This document shows positions 33,127-40,502 of a stretch of DNA of 64,000 nt, piece after piece. Each line of letters opens with the position of its first letter. Within the stretch, counting starts at the first letter, position 1. The position numbers and the translations under genes are program-made. The stretch spans positions 2,003,585 to 2,067,584 of the forward strand of contig NZ_CP029256.1 of the NCBI RefSeq assembly GCF_003628755.1. Reading direction: 5' to 3'. The notes beneath the pieces are model-generated. The model did not search any database, was not told the origin of the DNA, and worked only from the letters and a program-made list of their open reading frames with translations. Origin of the DNA: Christensenella minuta. Lineage in GTDB: Bacteria; Bacillota; Clostridia; Christensenellales; Christensenellaceae.

Positions 33127-33744
33127 TTACCCCATCACCTCGACCGCGATCTGCCGCCTGCCCCACTCGCTTCCGCAAGAACATACATCGCGGTCTCCTA
33201 AGTACACATCTACCTTGCCGTTGTCCCTCATACGATCTTCAACCACGCACTCCCCGTAGCCGTCGATGTAAAGCCTTGTCCCTATCGGGTAATCATTGCT
33301 TGCCACCCTGCCCCATGCAAGAGGTTTTCCGCTTGCTGTGATACCTGTTGAATCGCAGGCCGAGCAGTACGCCGTGACCGTCTTGATATCCCCGCCAGTG
33401 GAATCGGATGTACTTGCCGCCGCCTGATACCCCGTAAACCCGCCCCACAGCCACCGCAGGCCGTTATCTGTGTTGCATAAGACGTATTCCGTCATACCCG
33501 CGCAGCCCTCGTATTCCATCGTGCTGATCACATAGACGGTATCGCCTGCCTTGACCTCTTCTGCCAACTCGCCCATCGGCCGCATGGTATAAGCGCAGTC
33601 CGTTGTAGCGATCCGCAGCTCCGTGACTTCCGCCGTGTCCAGGGAGGCGGCAGAGGCATGCATCGCATTGATTGTGAGTATCAGCATAAATACTAGGACG
33701 CATAATATGATAATCAGGATCGTTTGCTTTGTTTTATTGGTCAT
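33127..33744 (-). CDS. Exported 3D-domain (RlpA-like) protein
   Basis: 205 residues. An N-terminal membrane anchor or signal (TILIIILCVLVFMLILTINA) is followed by an SH3-like region and then a C-terminal 3D double-psi beta-barrel. The barrel shows TAYCSACDSTGITASGKPLA, GRVASNDYPIGTRLYIDGYG and an aspartate-rich end. 3D domains occur in lytic transglycosylases and stationary-phase wall proteins. It is unusual in the early region of a prophage and may alter the lysogen's wall. Activity is not proven. Confidence 0.8.
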   Translation of the reverse strand: MTNKTKQTILIIILCVLVFMLILTINAMHASAASLDTAEVTELRIATTDCAYTMRPMGELAEEVKAGDTVYVISTMEYEGCAGMTEYVLCNTDNGLRWLWGGFTGYQAAASTSDSTGGDIKTVTAYCSACDSTGITASGKPLAWGRVASNDYPIGTRLYIDGYGECVVEDRMRDNGKVDVYLGDRDVCSCGSEWGRRQIAVEVMG

Positions 33745-33930
33745 CTATTCTTCCCCCTGCTCCTGCGCTTCCCGCTCTTCGACATTTATGTAGTGCAACG
33801 GGCAGTCCACACACACGCTGTACGGCTCATCATCATATTCAGATTTTTGGAACCCATCACACGTTCCGTTCGTTTGGCGTGGGTGTCCATATTTTGTAAC
33901 CAGCTTGCAATTATCTAATGTTCGCTTCAT
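33745..33930 (-). CDS. Small cysteine-rich phage protein
   Basis: 61 residues (MKRTLDNCKLVTKYGHPRQT...) with four Cys including 'SVCVDCPLHYI', a possible zinc knuckle. The ATG overlaps the previous stop; the end encodes an SD for the next gene. Unknown role. Confidence 0.65.
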   Translation of the reverse strand: MKRTLDNCKLVTKYGHPRQTNGTCDGFQKSEYDDEPYSVCVDCPLHYINVEEREAQEQGEE

Positions 33931-34115
33931 TCCCTCTCCCCCTCCTTTGCCGCCAGTGTCTCAAACTTCACACAGCCCTTGCACGTCGTTTCAGTGTCCT
34001 CGGGTACTTCTTCGGTCGGCAACGACGCCCATTTTCCGCACTCGCACATAACGTAGATGTCTCCCCACGAACGGACAATGTGAACCTTCCCCCGCTTTGT
34101 TCTGATCTTTTTCAT
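33927..34115 (-). CDS. Small zinc-ribbon-like phage protein
   Basis: 62 residues with CECG and CKGC pairs spaced as a zinc ribbon (MKKIRTKRGKVHIVRSWGDI...). It overlaps neighbours at both ends by ATGA. It ends AKEGERE, encoded by the SD of the next gene. Unknown role. Confidence 0.65.
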   Translation of the reverse strand: MKKIRTKRGKVHIVRSWGDIYVMCECGKWASLPTEEVPEDTETTCKGCVKFETLAAKEGERE

Positions 34116-34324
34116 TCCCTCTCCTCCTGCGCTTCAAGCGCCTCAAACGGCCTTTCTTCAACTCGCCATTCGTCAGGTCTTTTTTGCCTGACAATAAAAT
34201 CGTCAAGCGGTTTCCTGTCCTCACACATTGCATAATCTTTCCATCGGTGCGTCTGGTGTGTCCTGTTTTTACGCATCTGTTCTTGTACTATATGCAACTG
34301 CTTATATTGCAGAACAAACATCAT
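34112..34324 (-). CDS. Small hypothetical phage protein
   Basis: 70 residues (MMFVLQYKQLHIVQEQMRKN...), charged, no clear motif. ATGA overlaps on both sides place it firmly in the operon. Confidence 0.6.
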   Translation of the reverse strand: MMFVLQYKQLHIVQEQMRKNRTHQTHRWKDYAMCEDRKPLDDFIVRQKRPDEWRVEERPFEALEAQEERE

Positions 34325-34671
34325 TCCCGCTCTCCCTCCTTTGCCGCCAATGCTGCCTCGGCTGCTTCTAAAATCGTGATATATGCTCCTTGTCTTTCTT
34401 CAAGAATGAGCGTCCGTTTGGTTTCATCATGGTAATTATCTCCTGCTCTCGCATCTATGCGGTCTTGGATTTCTTTTACCTTTGCTTTAGCGTAATCGAC
34501 CGTCTGCTTATACGCCGCAAATTCTTCTACTGTGCCGATATCCTCGTAGGCTTTCAGCCGTTCCCACACTCTGCGCTGATCGCAATAGCCATATTCGCAA
34601 AACGATCCGCCCGACACATCTTTGCACTGGGCGATGTCACAAAAATTGCCTTCAAATGTCAGTCTCTCCAT
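34321..34671 (-). CDS. Small hypothetical phage protein, cysteine-rich N-terminus
   Basis: 116 residues from ATG 34671 (MERLTFEGNFCDIAQCKDVS...). Residues 10-30 carry several Cys (FCDIAQC, FCEYGYC), then 'RVWERLKAYEDIGTVEEFAA' and a coiled coil. The N-terminus resembles many small phage proteins starting 'ERLTxxG'. A GTG three codons earlier overlaps the preceding stop and is an alternative start. Confidence 0.65.
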   Translation of the reverse strand: MERLTFEGNFCDIAQCKDVSGGSFCEYGYCDQRRVWERLKAYEDIGTVEEFAAYKQTVDYAKAKVKEIQDRIDARAGDNYHDETKRTLILEERQGAYITILEAAEAALAAKEGERE

Positions 34672-34676
34672 TTTAT

Positions 34677-34847
34677 TCACCGCACCTCTTTATAGACTGT
34701 TATCATATTTCCACAGATAGGGCACTCCACTCGATAATCTCCCCACATATACTGTTTGATATCATCAACATCATATTTCAGTAGAGCATCACATTCAGAG
34801 CATTTAACTTTTCCCGGTTTGATTTTTCCATATTTTCTTATTATCAT
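34677..34847 (-). CDS. 56-residue zinc-ribbon protein
   Basis: MIIRKYGKIKPGKVKCSECD..., with CSEC and CPIC pairs 30 residues apart, a classic zinc ribbon. It overlaps the upstream stop by ATGA and its own stop falls in the start region of the next gene. Too short for usual gene finders. Unknown partner. Confidence 0.65.
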   Translation of the reverse strand: MIIRKYGKIKPGKVKCSECDALLKYDVDDIKQYMWGDYRVECPICGNMITVYKEVR

Positions 34848-35125
34848 TCCTCTTCTCCTTCCTGTCCGCCGCGCCGCTCAAAACACTTTTCGTGTCCTAC
34901 ATCTTCGTTTTTGCATGGTTGTTTTCCGTTATGCTTGCATAATGAGCAAGGCGCTATGCGTCGTATATCTTCTATTGCCGCCGCAAGCTTCTCCCGCAGG
35001 GCGGCGTTCTCGGCTTCCAGATTCTTAATCACTTCCTCGGCAAGCGCCACCTCACACTCCAAACAAATTGTCGTCCTGTCTCGGTCAGTAAGTTCTTTTC
35101 CGTATCTATCACATGTCTTGCTCAT
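34844..35125 (-). CDS. Cysteine-rich coiled-coil phage protein
   Basis: 93 residues. An N-terminal Cys pair (CDRYG...ICLEC) precedes a coiled coil (VIKNLEAENAALREKLAAAI), and a second Cys cluster ends it (CSLCKHNGKQPC). It overlaps both neighbours. Unknown role. Confidence 0.65.
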   Translation of the reverse strand: MSKTCDRYGKELTDRDRTTICLECEVALAEEVIKNLEAENAALREKLAAAIEDIRRIAPCSLCKHNGKQPCKNEDVGHEKCFERRGGQEGEEE

Positions 35126-35190
35126 TCCCCGCTCCCTTCCGGCCTTAGCTTCCGCCCGCAGTTCGGGCAGCGTTTTAGTTTTTCAGCCAT
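35122..35190 (-). CDS. 22-residue zinc-knuckle peptide gene
   Basis: MAEKLKRCPNCGRKLRPEGS then GE and a stop. It starts at ATG 35190 in a TGATG overlap with the upstream stop and ends in an ATGA overlap with the next start, so it is exactly embedded in the operon. It has one CPNCG knuckle only. Its real translation is supported by SD AAGGTG just upstream and by the overlaps. Confidence 0.5.
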   Translation of the reverse strand: MAEKLKRCPNCGRKLRPEGSGE

Positions 35191-35468
35191 CACCTTCCAC
35201 CTTTGACCGTGTTATTATAAAATCTCACTTTCTTTCCCTTAACCCTGTCCATCCCGCCGTCGCCGCCGCCTTCAACGTAATGCGTGTAGCAGCAATACCA
35301 CTTTCTCGGCTTCCGGTACGCCCACCCGGGCGTTGCATTAAAGACCTTTCTACAGACCGGGCACGTCCTAAGATATGGATTGGTCGCGTAATATTTGGAC
35401 TTGTTATCTTCCTCGACCGGAACTGTTTTCATTTCAGAAACGCTTGCTATCATCTCATTTTCCGTCAT
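35190..35468 (-). CDS. Small zinc-binding phage protein
   Basis: 92 residues with 'LRTCPVCRKVFNATPGWAYR' and 'WYCCYTHYVEGGG', a likely zinc finger. It overlaps the nuclease gene by 14 nt. Resembles small phage proteins next to RusA-type genes. Role unknown. Confidence 0.65.
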   Translation of the reverse strand: MTENEMIASVSEMKTVPVEEDNKSKYYATNPYLRTCPVCRKVFNATPGWAYRKPRKWYCCYTHYVEGGGDGGMDRVKGKKVRFYNNTVKGGR

Positions 35469-35769
35469 TTTTCCATATCTCCATAAAATTCTTAAGCCGC
35501 AGTGTGACCTTCCATTCCTCCCGGTTCGCCCGGTGCATCACAACGGGTATTTCTCCCGCTTTTGCGTCCGCCTCCGCTTGCCGCAGGGCATTTTCCACAT
35601 TTAGCCGTTCGACACGCTTGCACTCGATATGCAATCCAGGAATCCCTACAACGTCCGCATCTCCATTTGCTCCGCAATATTGCTGTCCCCGACGGGCCTC
35701 GAAACCATATTTCTGCAATTCTTTCGCGAGTTCAAGTTCCCCGCGTTTACCCTTATTTCTGCTGTCCAT
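35455..35769 (-). CDS. PD-(D/E)XK nuclease, Holliday-junction-resolvase-like
   Basis: 104 residues. The fold signature is clear: an N-terminal Glu in 'GKRGELELAKELQKYGFEAR', the Asp in 'GANGDADVVGIPGLHIECKR' and the E-x-K pair (ECK). This is the size and layout of phage VRR/Hjc-like resolvases that stand in for RusA. It lies next to the replication helicase, which fits processing of replication or recombination intermediates. Confidence 0.8.
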   Translation of the reverse strand: MDSRNKGKRGELELAKELQKYGFEARRGQQYCGANGDADVVGIPGLHIECKRVERLNVENALRQAEADAKAGEIPVVMHRANREEWKVTLRLKNFMEIWKNDGK

Positions 35770-35848
35770 AGATCATATCATTCAGCGCCTTTGCCTCGAG
35801 CGCCGCCTTAATCGTTTTCTTAAGCCGCCTGTCACACGGATGCTTCAA
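35753..35848 (-). CDS. Possible 31-residue basic protein, TTG start
   Basis: From TTG 35848 (MKHPCDRRLKKTIKAALEAK...), with AAGGAG 6 nt upstream. It overlaps the helicase stop and the nuclease start. Short and helical; supported only by its good ribosome site and tight packing. Confidence 0.45.
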   Translation of the reverse strand: MKHPCDRRLKKTIKAALEAKALNDMIYGQQK

Positions 35849-36986
35849 GCCTATCTCCTTGATCCTCTTCCGCCTCTGCCGCTTTGCCTCCATCATCATA
35901 CTTGCCGTTATCAAAAGGCGTTTCACCCGTCCATTCCTCCTGTTCTGGTTCCCAGCCGTAATGCCGGTACTCGTCCATGTGGTTCAAAAACAACTTTGAC
36001 GGCTGGTCGAAATACGATTCCGCAAAAATGTCCTGCACTCCAAGGTCTCTGTTTTTGCATATTTCCACCACATTTGAGCAGTTATAGATCGCCGCGTCAG
36101 CCTTCCACTTAAAAAAGTCCATTGTGCGGTTCTTGAAATCATTATTCACTCGGTGTACGATTAGCACATTGTCAGCTGCATTGGTAATATCGGCTGTCCC
36201 AGAGATGTCCTCCTTTCTCAGCAGTCCCATGCTTTTACGCGGATGGCAGACAAAGAAAATGTGAACGTTGCGCTTTTTTGCAAAATTAGAAAGCTCCATT
36301 GTCAGCGCAGTTTGCTTCTCGTATTTGTCCCCTGGATACTCTCGTAAATCCATACTCATCAGGTTATCAAGAACGATCACGTCCACGTCCATAATCAGCG
36401 TGAAGAATTCAAGCGCCTTCATGATCTGCTTTACCGCCAGGCCAAAATCATTGTTGTACACGTAAATCTTTTCGTCCATCCAGTTTTCAATTTTCTCCCG
36501 CGCGCTGCTTTCAACGTGATACATCCATCCATCCTGCACTAAGTTGTCGCGGCCTGCCGCCTGTAGCATCAGCCATTCCTTTACCCTTGGAGCTCTCAGT
36601 TCCCCGGAAAATATTACCGAGCTAAATCCTTGCGTCGCCGCTTCCAATGCGATCTGTGACAGCCATGTCGATTTTCCGCTGCCGTTCGTGCCGCTCACGA
36701 TTGATAATTCGCCCTTGTTGAACCCGTGTATCCTGCCATCCACACCGTTAAGACCGCTTTTCACCGATACGATTTTGCTCCGGTCTGCTTGCCGGATGTG
36801 CTTCATACGGTAAAACATTCTGGGCTTTGGGTTTAACGCGTCGCCGCCAAACAGCGAAACCGTATCGAGCAGCTTCGCGAACGTGTTGCTGTAGCTCACA
36901 AACTCGCTCATTTCAGCGTCGGTCATATTCTCAAAACCGGCGTTCGCATATTTTTGTTTCAGCTGAAAATATTCGTCCCTCGTCAT
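35832..36986 (-). CDS. DnaB-like replicative helicase
   Basis: 384 residues. The RecA-like core has Walker A SGTNGSGKST, Walker B 'VDVIVLDNLMSM' and the DnaB-type 'FFVCHPRKS' (motif H3 region). It ends in an acidic tail. It lacks a full N-terminal DnaB domain, having only about 75 residues before the core, as in twinkle-like or phage minimal helicases. The ATG overlaps the upstream frame by ATGA. It unwinds the phage replication fork. Confidence 0.85.
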   Translation of the reverse strand: MTRDEYFQLKQKYANAGFENMTDAEMSEFVSYSNTFAKLLDTVSLFGGDALNPKPRMFYRMKHIRQADRSKIVSVKSGLNGVDGRIHGFNKGELSIVSGTNGSGKSTWLSQIALEAATQGFSSVIFSGELRAPRVKEWLMLQAAGRDNLVQDGWMYHVESSAREKIENWMDEKIYVYNNDFGLAVKQIMKALEFFTLIMDVDVIVLDNLMSMDLREYPGDKYEKQTALTMELSNFAKKRNVHIFFVCHPRKSMGLLRKEDISGTADITNAADNVLIVHRVNNDFKNRTMDFFKWKADAAIYNCSNVVEICKNRDLGVQDIFAESYFDQPSKLFLNHMDEYRHYGWEPEQEEWTGETPFDNGKYDDGGKAAEAEEDQGDRLEASV

Positions 36987-37291
36987 ATCTCAAATCCTCC
37001 TGCCACTCGCTTTGGCTCATTGGTTCCTGCGCTTGGCTCACCACGCGGAAGCCGATCCCATATAATCCCTTGCCAATTCGAAGCCATACACTCGGCGATC
37101 AGTGCCACAACTGCATCCTCTCCATGCCGATCTACCTGACCGGAAACTTGAGCAATTAAACTTTTAAGCCCTCTGGCTTTATATGCCTGTCTCTTTTCTT
37201 TCTTGTACTCTATCCAGTCTTTTAGAGCACATTGTATTTTTGAAGGCAGTCCTCTAAAGGTCTCGTCAGTCTCAAGGATGTCCTCCCCCGT
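36983..37291 (-). pseudogene. C-terminal part of the replication protein, after an in-frame stop
   Basis: Directly follows the TAA at 37292 in the same frame: TGEDILETDETFRGLPSKIQ..., 'DWIEYKKEKRQAYKARGLKS', 'MASNWQGIIWDRL', ending GGFEI and overlapping the helicase ATG. This helical 'KxxRxxYKxxGLKSL...NxWxGI' block is a common C-terminal domain of phage replisome organisers. No ATG, GTG or TTG start occurs before that block, so it looks like the second half of the 37292-37639 gene cut off by an ochre codon. Confidence 0.65.
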
Positions 37292-37639
37292 TTAAGGGGG
37301 TAGGGGGATATCTTTATTTGTATTTGTATTTGTATTTGACTTTGTATTGGTATCATTCGTATACGGTGGTATACGGTCGTATACGGTCGTATCTTTTTTA
37401 TTCCAACGCTTACGAATATTCTCCCTGTTTTTATCACATTTTTCCTGATATTGCAGATCGTCGTACTCCATTTGCTCCTGTATCGACGTAAAAGCAATGT
37501 CCGTTACCTCGTCAAGCTCTTCATGTTCTCCGCTTTCGGCATAATCAAACATGGCAAGGATTAACGCCTTAACGCGCTCAGGGTTTAGCTTCTCGATTGT
37601 TCTTCTATATCTTTGATGTAATATTGCCTCTTTTGCCAT
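37292..37639 (-). CDS. DUF6291-like phage replication protein, N-terminal part
   Basis: 115 residues. 'AKEAILHQRYRRTIEKLNPE', 'KALILAMFDYAESGEHEELD' and 'QEKCDKNRENIRKRWNKK' are hallmarks of DUF6291-type replisome organisers, followed by a low-complexity Asn/Thr/Lys stretch. It stops at PLPP-TAA inside a CCCCC..GGGGG hairpin, and the expected C-terminal domain continues in frame. SD GAGGTGAG precedes the ATG. Confidence 0.75.
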   Translation of the reverse strand: MAKEAILHQRYRRTIEKLNPERVKALILAMFDYAESGEHEELDEVTDIAFTSIQEQMEYDDLQYQEKCDKNRENIRKRWNKKDTTVYDRIPPYTNDTNTKSNTNTNTNKDIPLPP

Positions 37640-37647
37640 CTCTCACC

Positions 37648-38028
37648 TCAAAACGGAAGTTCGGAATCATCCAACGGCGCATATTCTTCCAGTCCTTCCA
37701 GCCCGCCCGGTGTTTCGTTTGCTTTTGCTTCCCTACTTCCACAGAATTCGATCCTGCTTGTCAGTACATACGTCTTGTACCGCGTTCCAGTCTCCGTCTC
37801 GTACTTGCTTACCTTAACAGAGCCAGTTAGTAATATCTCCTTGCCCTTGGAAAACCATTTCCCGATCAGCTCCGCTGTCTTATCCCATGCCGTGCAGCTG
37901 ATAAAGTCTGCCGGGCGGTCTTTTCCCGCGTCGCACGCAACCGTGAAATGTGAAACAGTCTTTCCTGATCCGGTCGTCCTCACTTCCGGGTCCATTGCAA
38001 GCCTTCCTTTCAAAACCACTAAATTCAT
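37648..38028 (-). CDS. ssb: Single-stranded DNA-binding protein
   Basis: 126 residues. The OB-fold begins MNLVVLKGRLAMDPEVRTTG, followed by 'ISCTAWDKTAELIGKWFSKG' and 'TYVLTSRIEFCGS'. The acidic tip DDSELPF is the partner-binding end of bacterial SSBs. It coats ssDNA during phage replication and recombination. It overlaps the upstream gene by ATGA. Confidence 0.93.
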   Translation of the reverse strand: MNLVVLKGRLAMDPEVRTTGSGKTVSHFTVACDAGKDRPADFISCTAWDKTAELIGKWFSKGKEILLTGSVKVSKYETETGTRYKTYVLTSRIEFCGSREAKANETPGGLEGLEEYAPLDDSELPF

Positions 38029-38240
38029 GCCGTTTCCTCCAAGCTATATTTAAAATAAACCTTCTTCTCGCCGTATCTGTTGCGTCTCTTAACCGTTTCC
38101 GTCTTGATCTTGTACCCTAATGCCTTAAGATCGTAAATACGCGCTGAAAGCCGCGTAATGTCTAAATCATCGAACGCCTGCATAGTTGTTATGCTTCCAA
38201 AATCCTTCATATATCTGATGATTTTTTCACATTGGCTCAT
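38025..38240 (-). CDS. Helix-turn-helix protein (HTH_39-like)
   Basis: 71 residues from ATG 38240 (MSQCEKIIRYMKDFGSITTM), with the winged-helix pattern 'QAFDDLDITRLSARIYDLKA' and a basic wing. Common small phage DNA-binding protein beside ssb genes. GGAGGA upstream sets the start; the longer frame has no SD. Confidence 0.8.
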   Translation of the reverse strand: MSQCEKIIRYMKDFGSITTMQAFDDLDITRLSARIYDLKALGYKIKTETVKRRNRYGEKKVYFKYSLEETA

Positions 38241-38557
38241 AATCTCAATTCCTCCGGGTATTTGTGGTATACTCTGTCCTCGTCCGGGAATCCCGGATAT
38301 TTTTCCTCCAAATATTCCTTCATCCTCCGCCGCACCAGCTCGCCGCAACCCCGCGCATGCTGTTTTTCGTGGCACTCCCGGCAGATGCAGACGATATTTT
38401 CCGGTATTCCCATTCCCAGTTTAGAGCGCGGGACATAATGCCCCTCCGGCAGCCCTACGTTCCGTCCGCATACCACGCATATACCGCCGTCCCGCTCCGC
38501 TACCGCACGCTTTACCTCCGGCGATATCTCACACGCTTTTGTGCTCGCCTTTTTCAT
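38237..38557 (-). CDS. HNH endonuclease-like protein
   Basis: 106 residues. Zinc Cys pairs are CVVC and CREC, and the HNH core is 'LPEGHYVPRSKLGMGIPENI' followed by 'CRECHEKQHARG'. In this phage class such proteins near recombination genes may aid processing or be free-standing nucleases. Start chosen from the ATGA overlap at 38554-38557. Confidence 0.8.
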   Translation of the reverse strand: MKKASTKACEISPEVKRAVAERDGGICVVCGRNVGLPEGHYVPRSKLGMGIPENIVCICRECHEKQHARGCGELVRRRMKEYLEEKYPGFPDEDRVYHKYPEELRL

Positions 38558-38886
38558 CCGCGCCACTCCCGTTCTATTGTGCTTTCAAGCGTCTTGATCT
38601 GTATCTTGTAAACATTGATCGCTTCAAGCGCCGCCTTATATCCCGTCTCCTTACAATCCCGTTCAAACTTCTTTTTGGCGATCTCCCGGTCTCCGCGGCA
38701 AATATCTGAAATGATGGTGACGGGCGTTCCCTTGTCCCGCTCGGTCAATATTTTCTGCGCAAGCGCTATACGGTAATCCTGCTCCGCCTGCGCATACTCC
38801 CTGCCGCGCACTCCAAGCTGCTTTAAGGCGCTGTCAAGAAGGGATACTTTGCCTGACAGCTCATTTACTAAATCCTGTCCGCTCAT
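38554..38886 (-). CDS. Hypothetical coiled-coil phage protein
   Basis: 110 residues (MSGQDLVNELSGKVSLLDSA...), helical, with 'RGREYAQAEQDYRIALAQKI' that is frequent in a family of Firmicutes phage proteins next to erf. Overlaps at both ends. Function unknown. Confidence 0.7.
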   Translation of the reverse strand: MSGQDLVNELSGKVSLLDSALKQLGVRGREYAQAEQDYRIALAQKILTERDKGTPVTIISDICRGDREIAKKKFERDCKETGYKAALEAINVYKIQIKTLESTIEREWRG

Positions 38887-39593
38887 ACCGCACCTGCCTT
38901 ACTGTTTAACAGGTCAAGAAAACCGTTTGCCTCGACGTATGTCAGATCATGTAATGATTGCTTTTGCTTTGATTTCAGGGTAGTGATTATATTAACCTTT
39001 GCTTCTTTTGCAGCCGCTTTGATTGCTTCTATCTGTTCTTCTGTCGCCATTGCCGTTTTACCCGGATCAAATCCTTTGTTGATTTCATTGGCCTTTTTGC
39101 TGTCAGCTTCCCGGCGTTCTTTTTCTGTGGGCTCGCCGTATAGTCCCGCGTCGTATAGATCGCTCGACAGCTTATCCGCATCATCGCCCGTGGGGATCGC
39201 AAACGTGCGCAGGAGCATATACTTATATGCGTATGTCATGGCTTTCCCAACTCCTTTGTCCTGCGTGTCTACCCCCGTGCCGGAAGACGGAACGTCGATA
39301 TACTCTTCCGGCTTTTCTGTGTTTACAATGCGGTAAGTCACATTTACAGTCGTGATCCTATTGATCTTTTCCTTTCCATAGCTGTCTGTTATCCGCTCGT
39401 CCTCCCGTTTATGCTCCTGTGCAATCGGAAGAATGACCAGTTTGTTTTTCAGCAGCGATGTTCTCACTGTAGAAGTCACCTTCTCTTCACTTATGGCCTT
39501 GTAAGACCTTCCGCCACCAGTAGCGACATTGTCATCTTTCGCCAAATATGCAACGTCGCTCATAACAGCCGCTATTTTTTCATATAAATTCAT
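38883..39593 (-). CDS. erf: ERF-family single-strand annealing recombinase
   Basis: 236 residues. The ERF domain begins MNLYEKIAAVMSDVAYLAKD and holds the typical 'TYRIVNTEKPEEYIDVPSSG', 'GTGVDTQDKGVGKAMTYAYK' and 'YMLLRTFAIPTGDDAD' block. A Lys-rich helical C-terminus follows. It anneals complementary ssDNA, working with the nearby SSB. Start ATG 39593 (GGAGGAG 6 nt upstream) in a TGATG overlap. Confidence 0.92.
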   Translation of the reverse strand: MNLYEKIAAVMSDVAYLAKDDNVATGGGRSYKAISEEKVTSTVRTSLLKNKLVILPIAQEHKREDERITDSYGKEKINRITTVNVTYRIVNTEKPEEYIDVPSSGTGVDTQDKGVGKAMTYAYKYMLLRTFAIPTGDDADKLSSDLYDAGLYGEPTEKERREADSKKANEINKGFDPGKTAMATEEQIEAIKAAAKEAKVNIITTLKSKQKQSLHDLTYVEANGFLDLLNSKAGAV

Positions 39594-39994
39594 CACGCGC
39601 TCCTCCTATAAGGGATGGGTTCCCGGTTTTCGTACCAGTCCGCAAAGGCGTAAAGGTCATCCTTTGCATATTCCCTGAAGATTCCTGCCCACATATCCCG
39701 CGCCGACTCCGCTCTGTCGAGTTTTTCCCGGATAAACTCCTGTTCATTTGCTTTGAGATAGTCCAGGAATTCATCCCATTCGCTCAACGCAAACGTCTTG
39801 AAGTCATCAGCCGCAGCGTCTTCAAATACCGCCCTGTTTTTGCACTCGTCCGAGCAATACCACTCCCCGGCGTACTTAACCGCTTCGTCGGCGTATGCCT
39901 CATGCCCGCATGCGCAAGATATGATATCGTCGTCTGCCGGGGCTGCTGCATCATATATTTGCATGTCCGGCCACTGGTCCACAAACATTGCCAT
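39593..39994 (-). CDS. Acidic cysteine-containing phage protein
   Basis: 133 residues. The N-terminal half has 'ISCACGHEAYADEAVKYAGE' and 'WYCSDECKNRAV', a likely zinc site similar to treble-clef knuckles. The C-terminal half is helical and acidic. Unknown role, directly before erf. Confidence 0.7.
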   Translation of the reverse strand: MAMFVDQWPDMQIYDAAAPADDDIISCACGHEAYADEAVKYAGEWYCSDECKNRAVFEDAAADDFKTFALSEWDEFLDYLKANEQEFIREKLDRAESARDMWAGIFREYAKDDLYAFADWYENREPIPYRRSA

Positions 39995-40051
39995 TGACTT
40001 TCCGTCCTTTCTGCCTCATAATGGAGGCGAAGATAATCTTCTCGGTTATTT

Positions 40052-40210
40052 TCACCGCCCGTCAGAGCTACAACTCCGGCGGGTATTTTTATACGTCCGT
40101 ACTCTCCGCTTCCTCCACACCCACAGGATCATGAGCCGCAGACTGTACACTCCATAGCCCGCGATCACTGCGCCTATGCCTAACATCAGCGCTTCTGCGA
40201 TCAGTTTCAT
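40052..40210 (-). CDS. 52-residue membrane protein with basic tail
   Basis: MKLIAEALMLGIGAVIAGYG... One or two hydrophobic segments, then a tail rich in Arg (WRKRRVRTYKNTRRS). GGAGG lies 7 nt before ATG 40210, which overlaps the preceding stop. Too short for usual gene finders. Confidence 0.6.
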   Translation of the reverse strand: MKLIAEALMLGIGAVIAGYGVYSLRLMILWVWRKRRVRTYKNTRRSCSSDGR

Positions 40211-40497
40211 GCCTGTACCTCCAATCCTAACTTCTTCATCTTCAAATAGCTCCTCTCCACCGCCGCAATGTCGATGCCCGCATACTCATACGTCGTTTTG
40301 GTATCTACATTTTGCGGATTCCACACTTTTACACCTTTTTCAATCATCAGCTTGCGGACTTCCTTTTTGATGGACAATACTGTCGAATTGGCCGAAACGT
40401 CGAACAATTCTTTGAGTTCTGGATTGCCTATTTCGTTTGGATAGGCGTAGTAAATCCGAAGTGCTGTTTCTGCGTTGAATGGTCTTTTTTTGTTCAT
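40207..40497 (-). CDS. Hypothetical phage protein, possible DNA-binding
   Basis: 96 residues from ATG 40497 (MNKKRPFNAETALRIYYAYP). 'GNPELKELFDVSANSTVLSI' suggests a helix-turn-helix, followed by a long basic helix. A GTG three codons earlier is an alternative start. Lies between an Xre-type regulator and a membrane protein gene in the early operon. Confidence 0.65.
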   Translation of the reverse strand: MNKKRPFNAETALRIYYAYPNEIGNPELKELFDVSANSTVLSIKKEVRKLMIEKGVKVWNPQNVDTKTTYEYAGIDIAAVERSYLKMKKLGLEVQA

Positions 40498-40502
40498 TCC
40501 TC

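Noticed and set aside
33745-35125. Shared C-terminal tails (KEGERE-like) as evidence of gene duplication
   Set aside because: The likeness is confined to the last few codons that form the next gene's Shine-Dalgarno, so it is constraint, not common origin.
37222-37497. 91-residue frame overlapping the replication gene
   Set aside because: It is an alternative frame of the DUF6291-like gene without a ribosome site.
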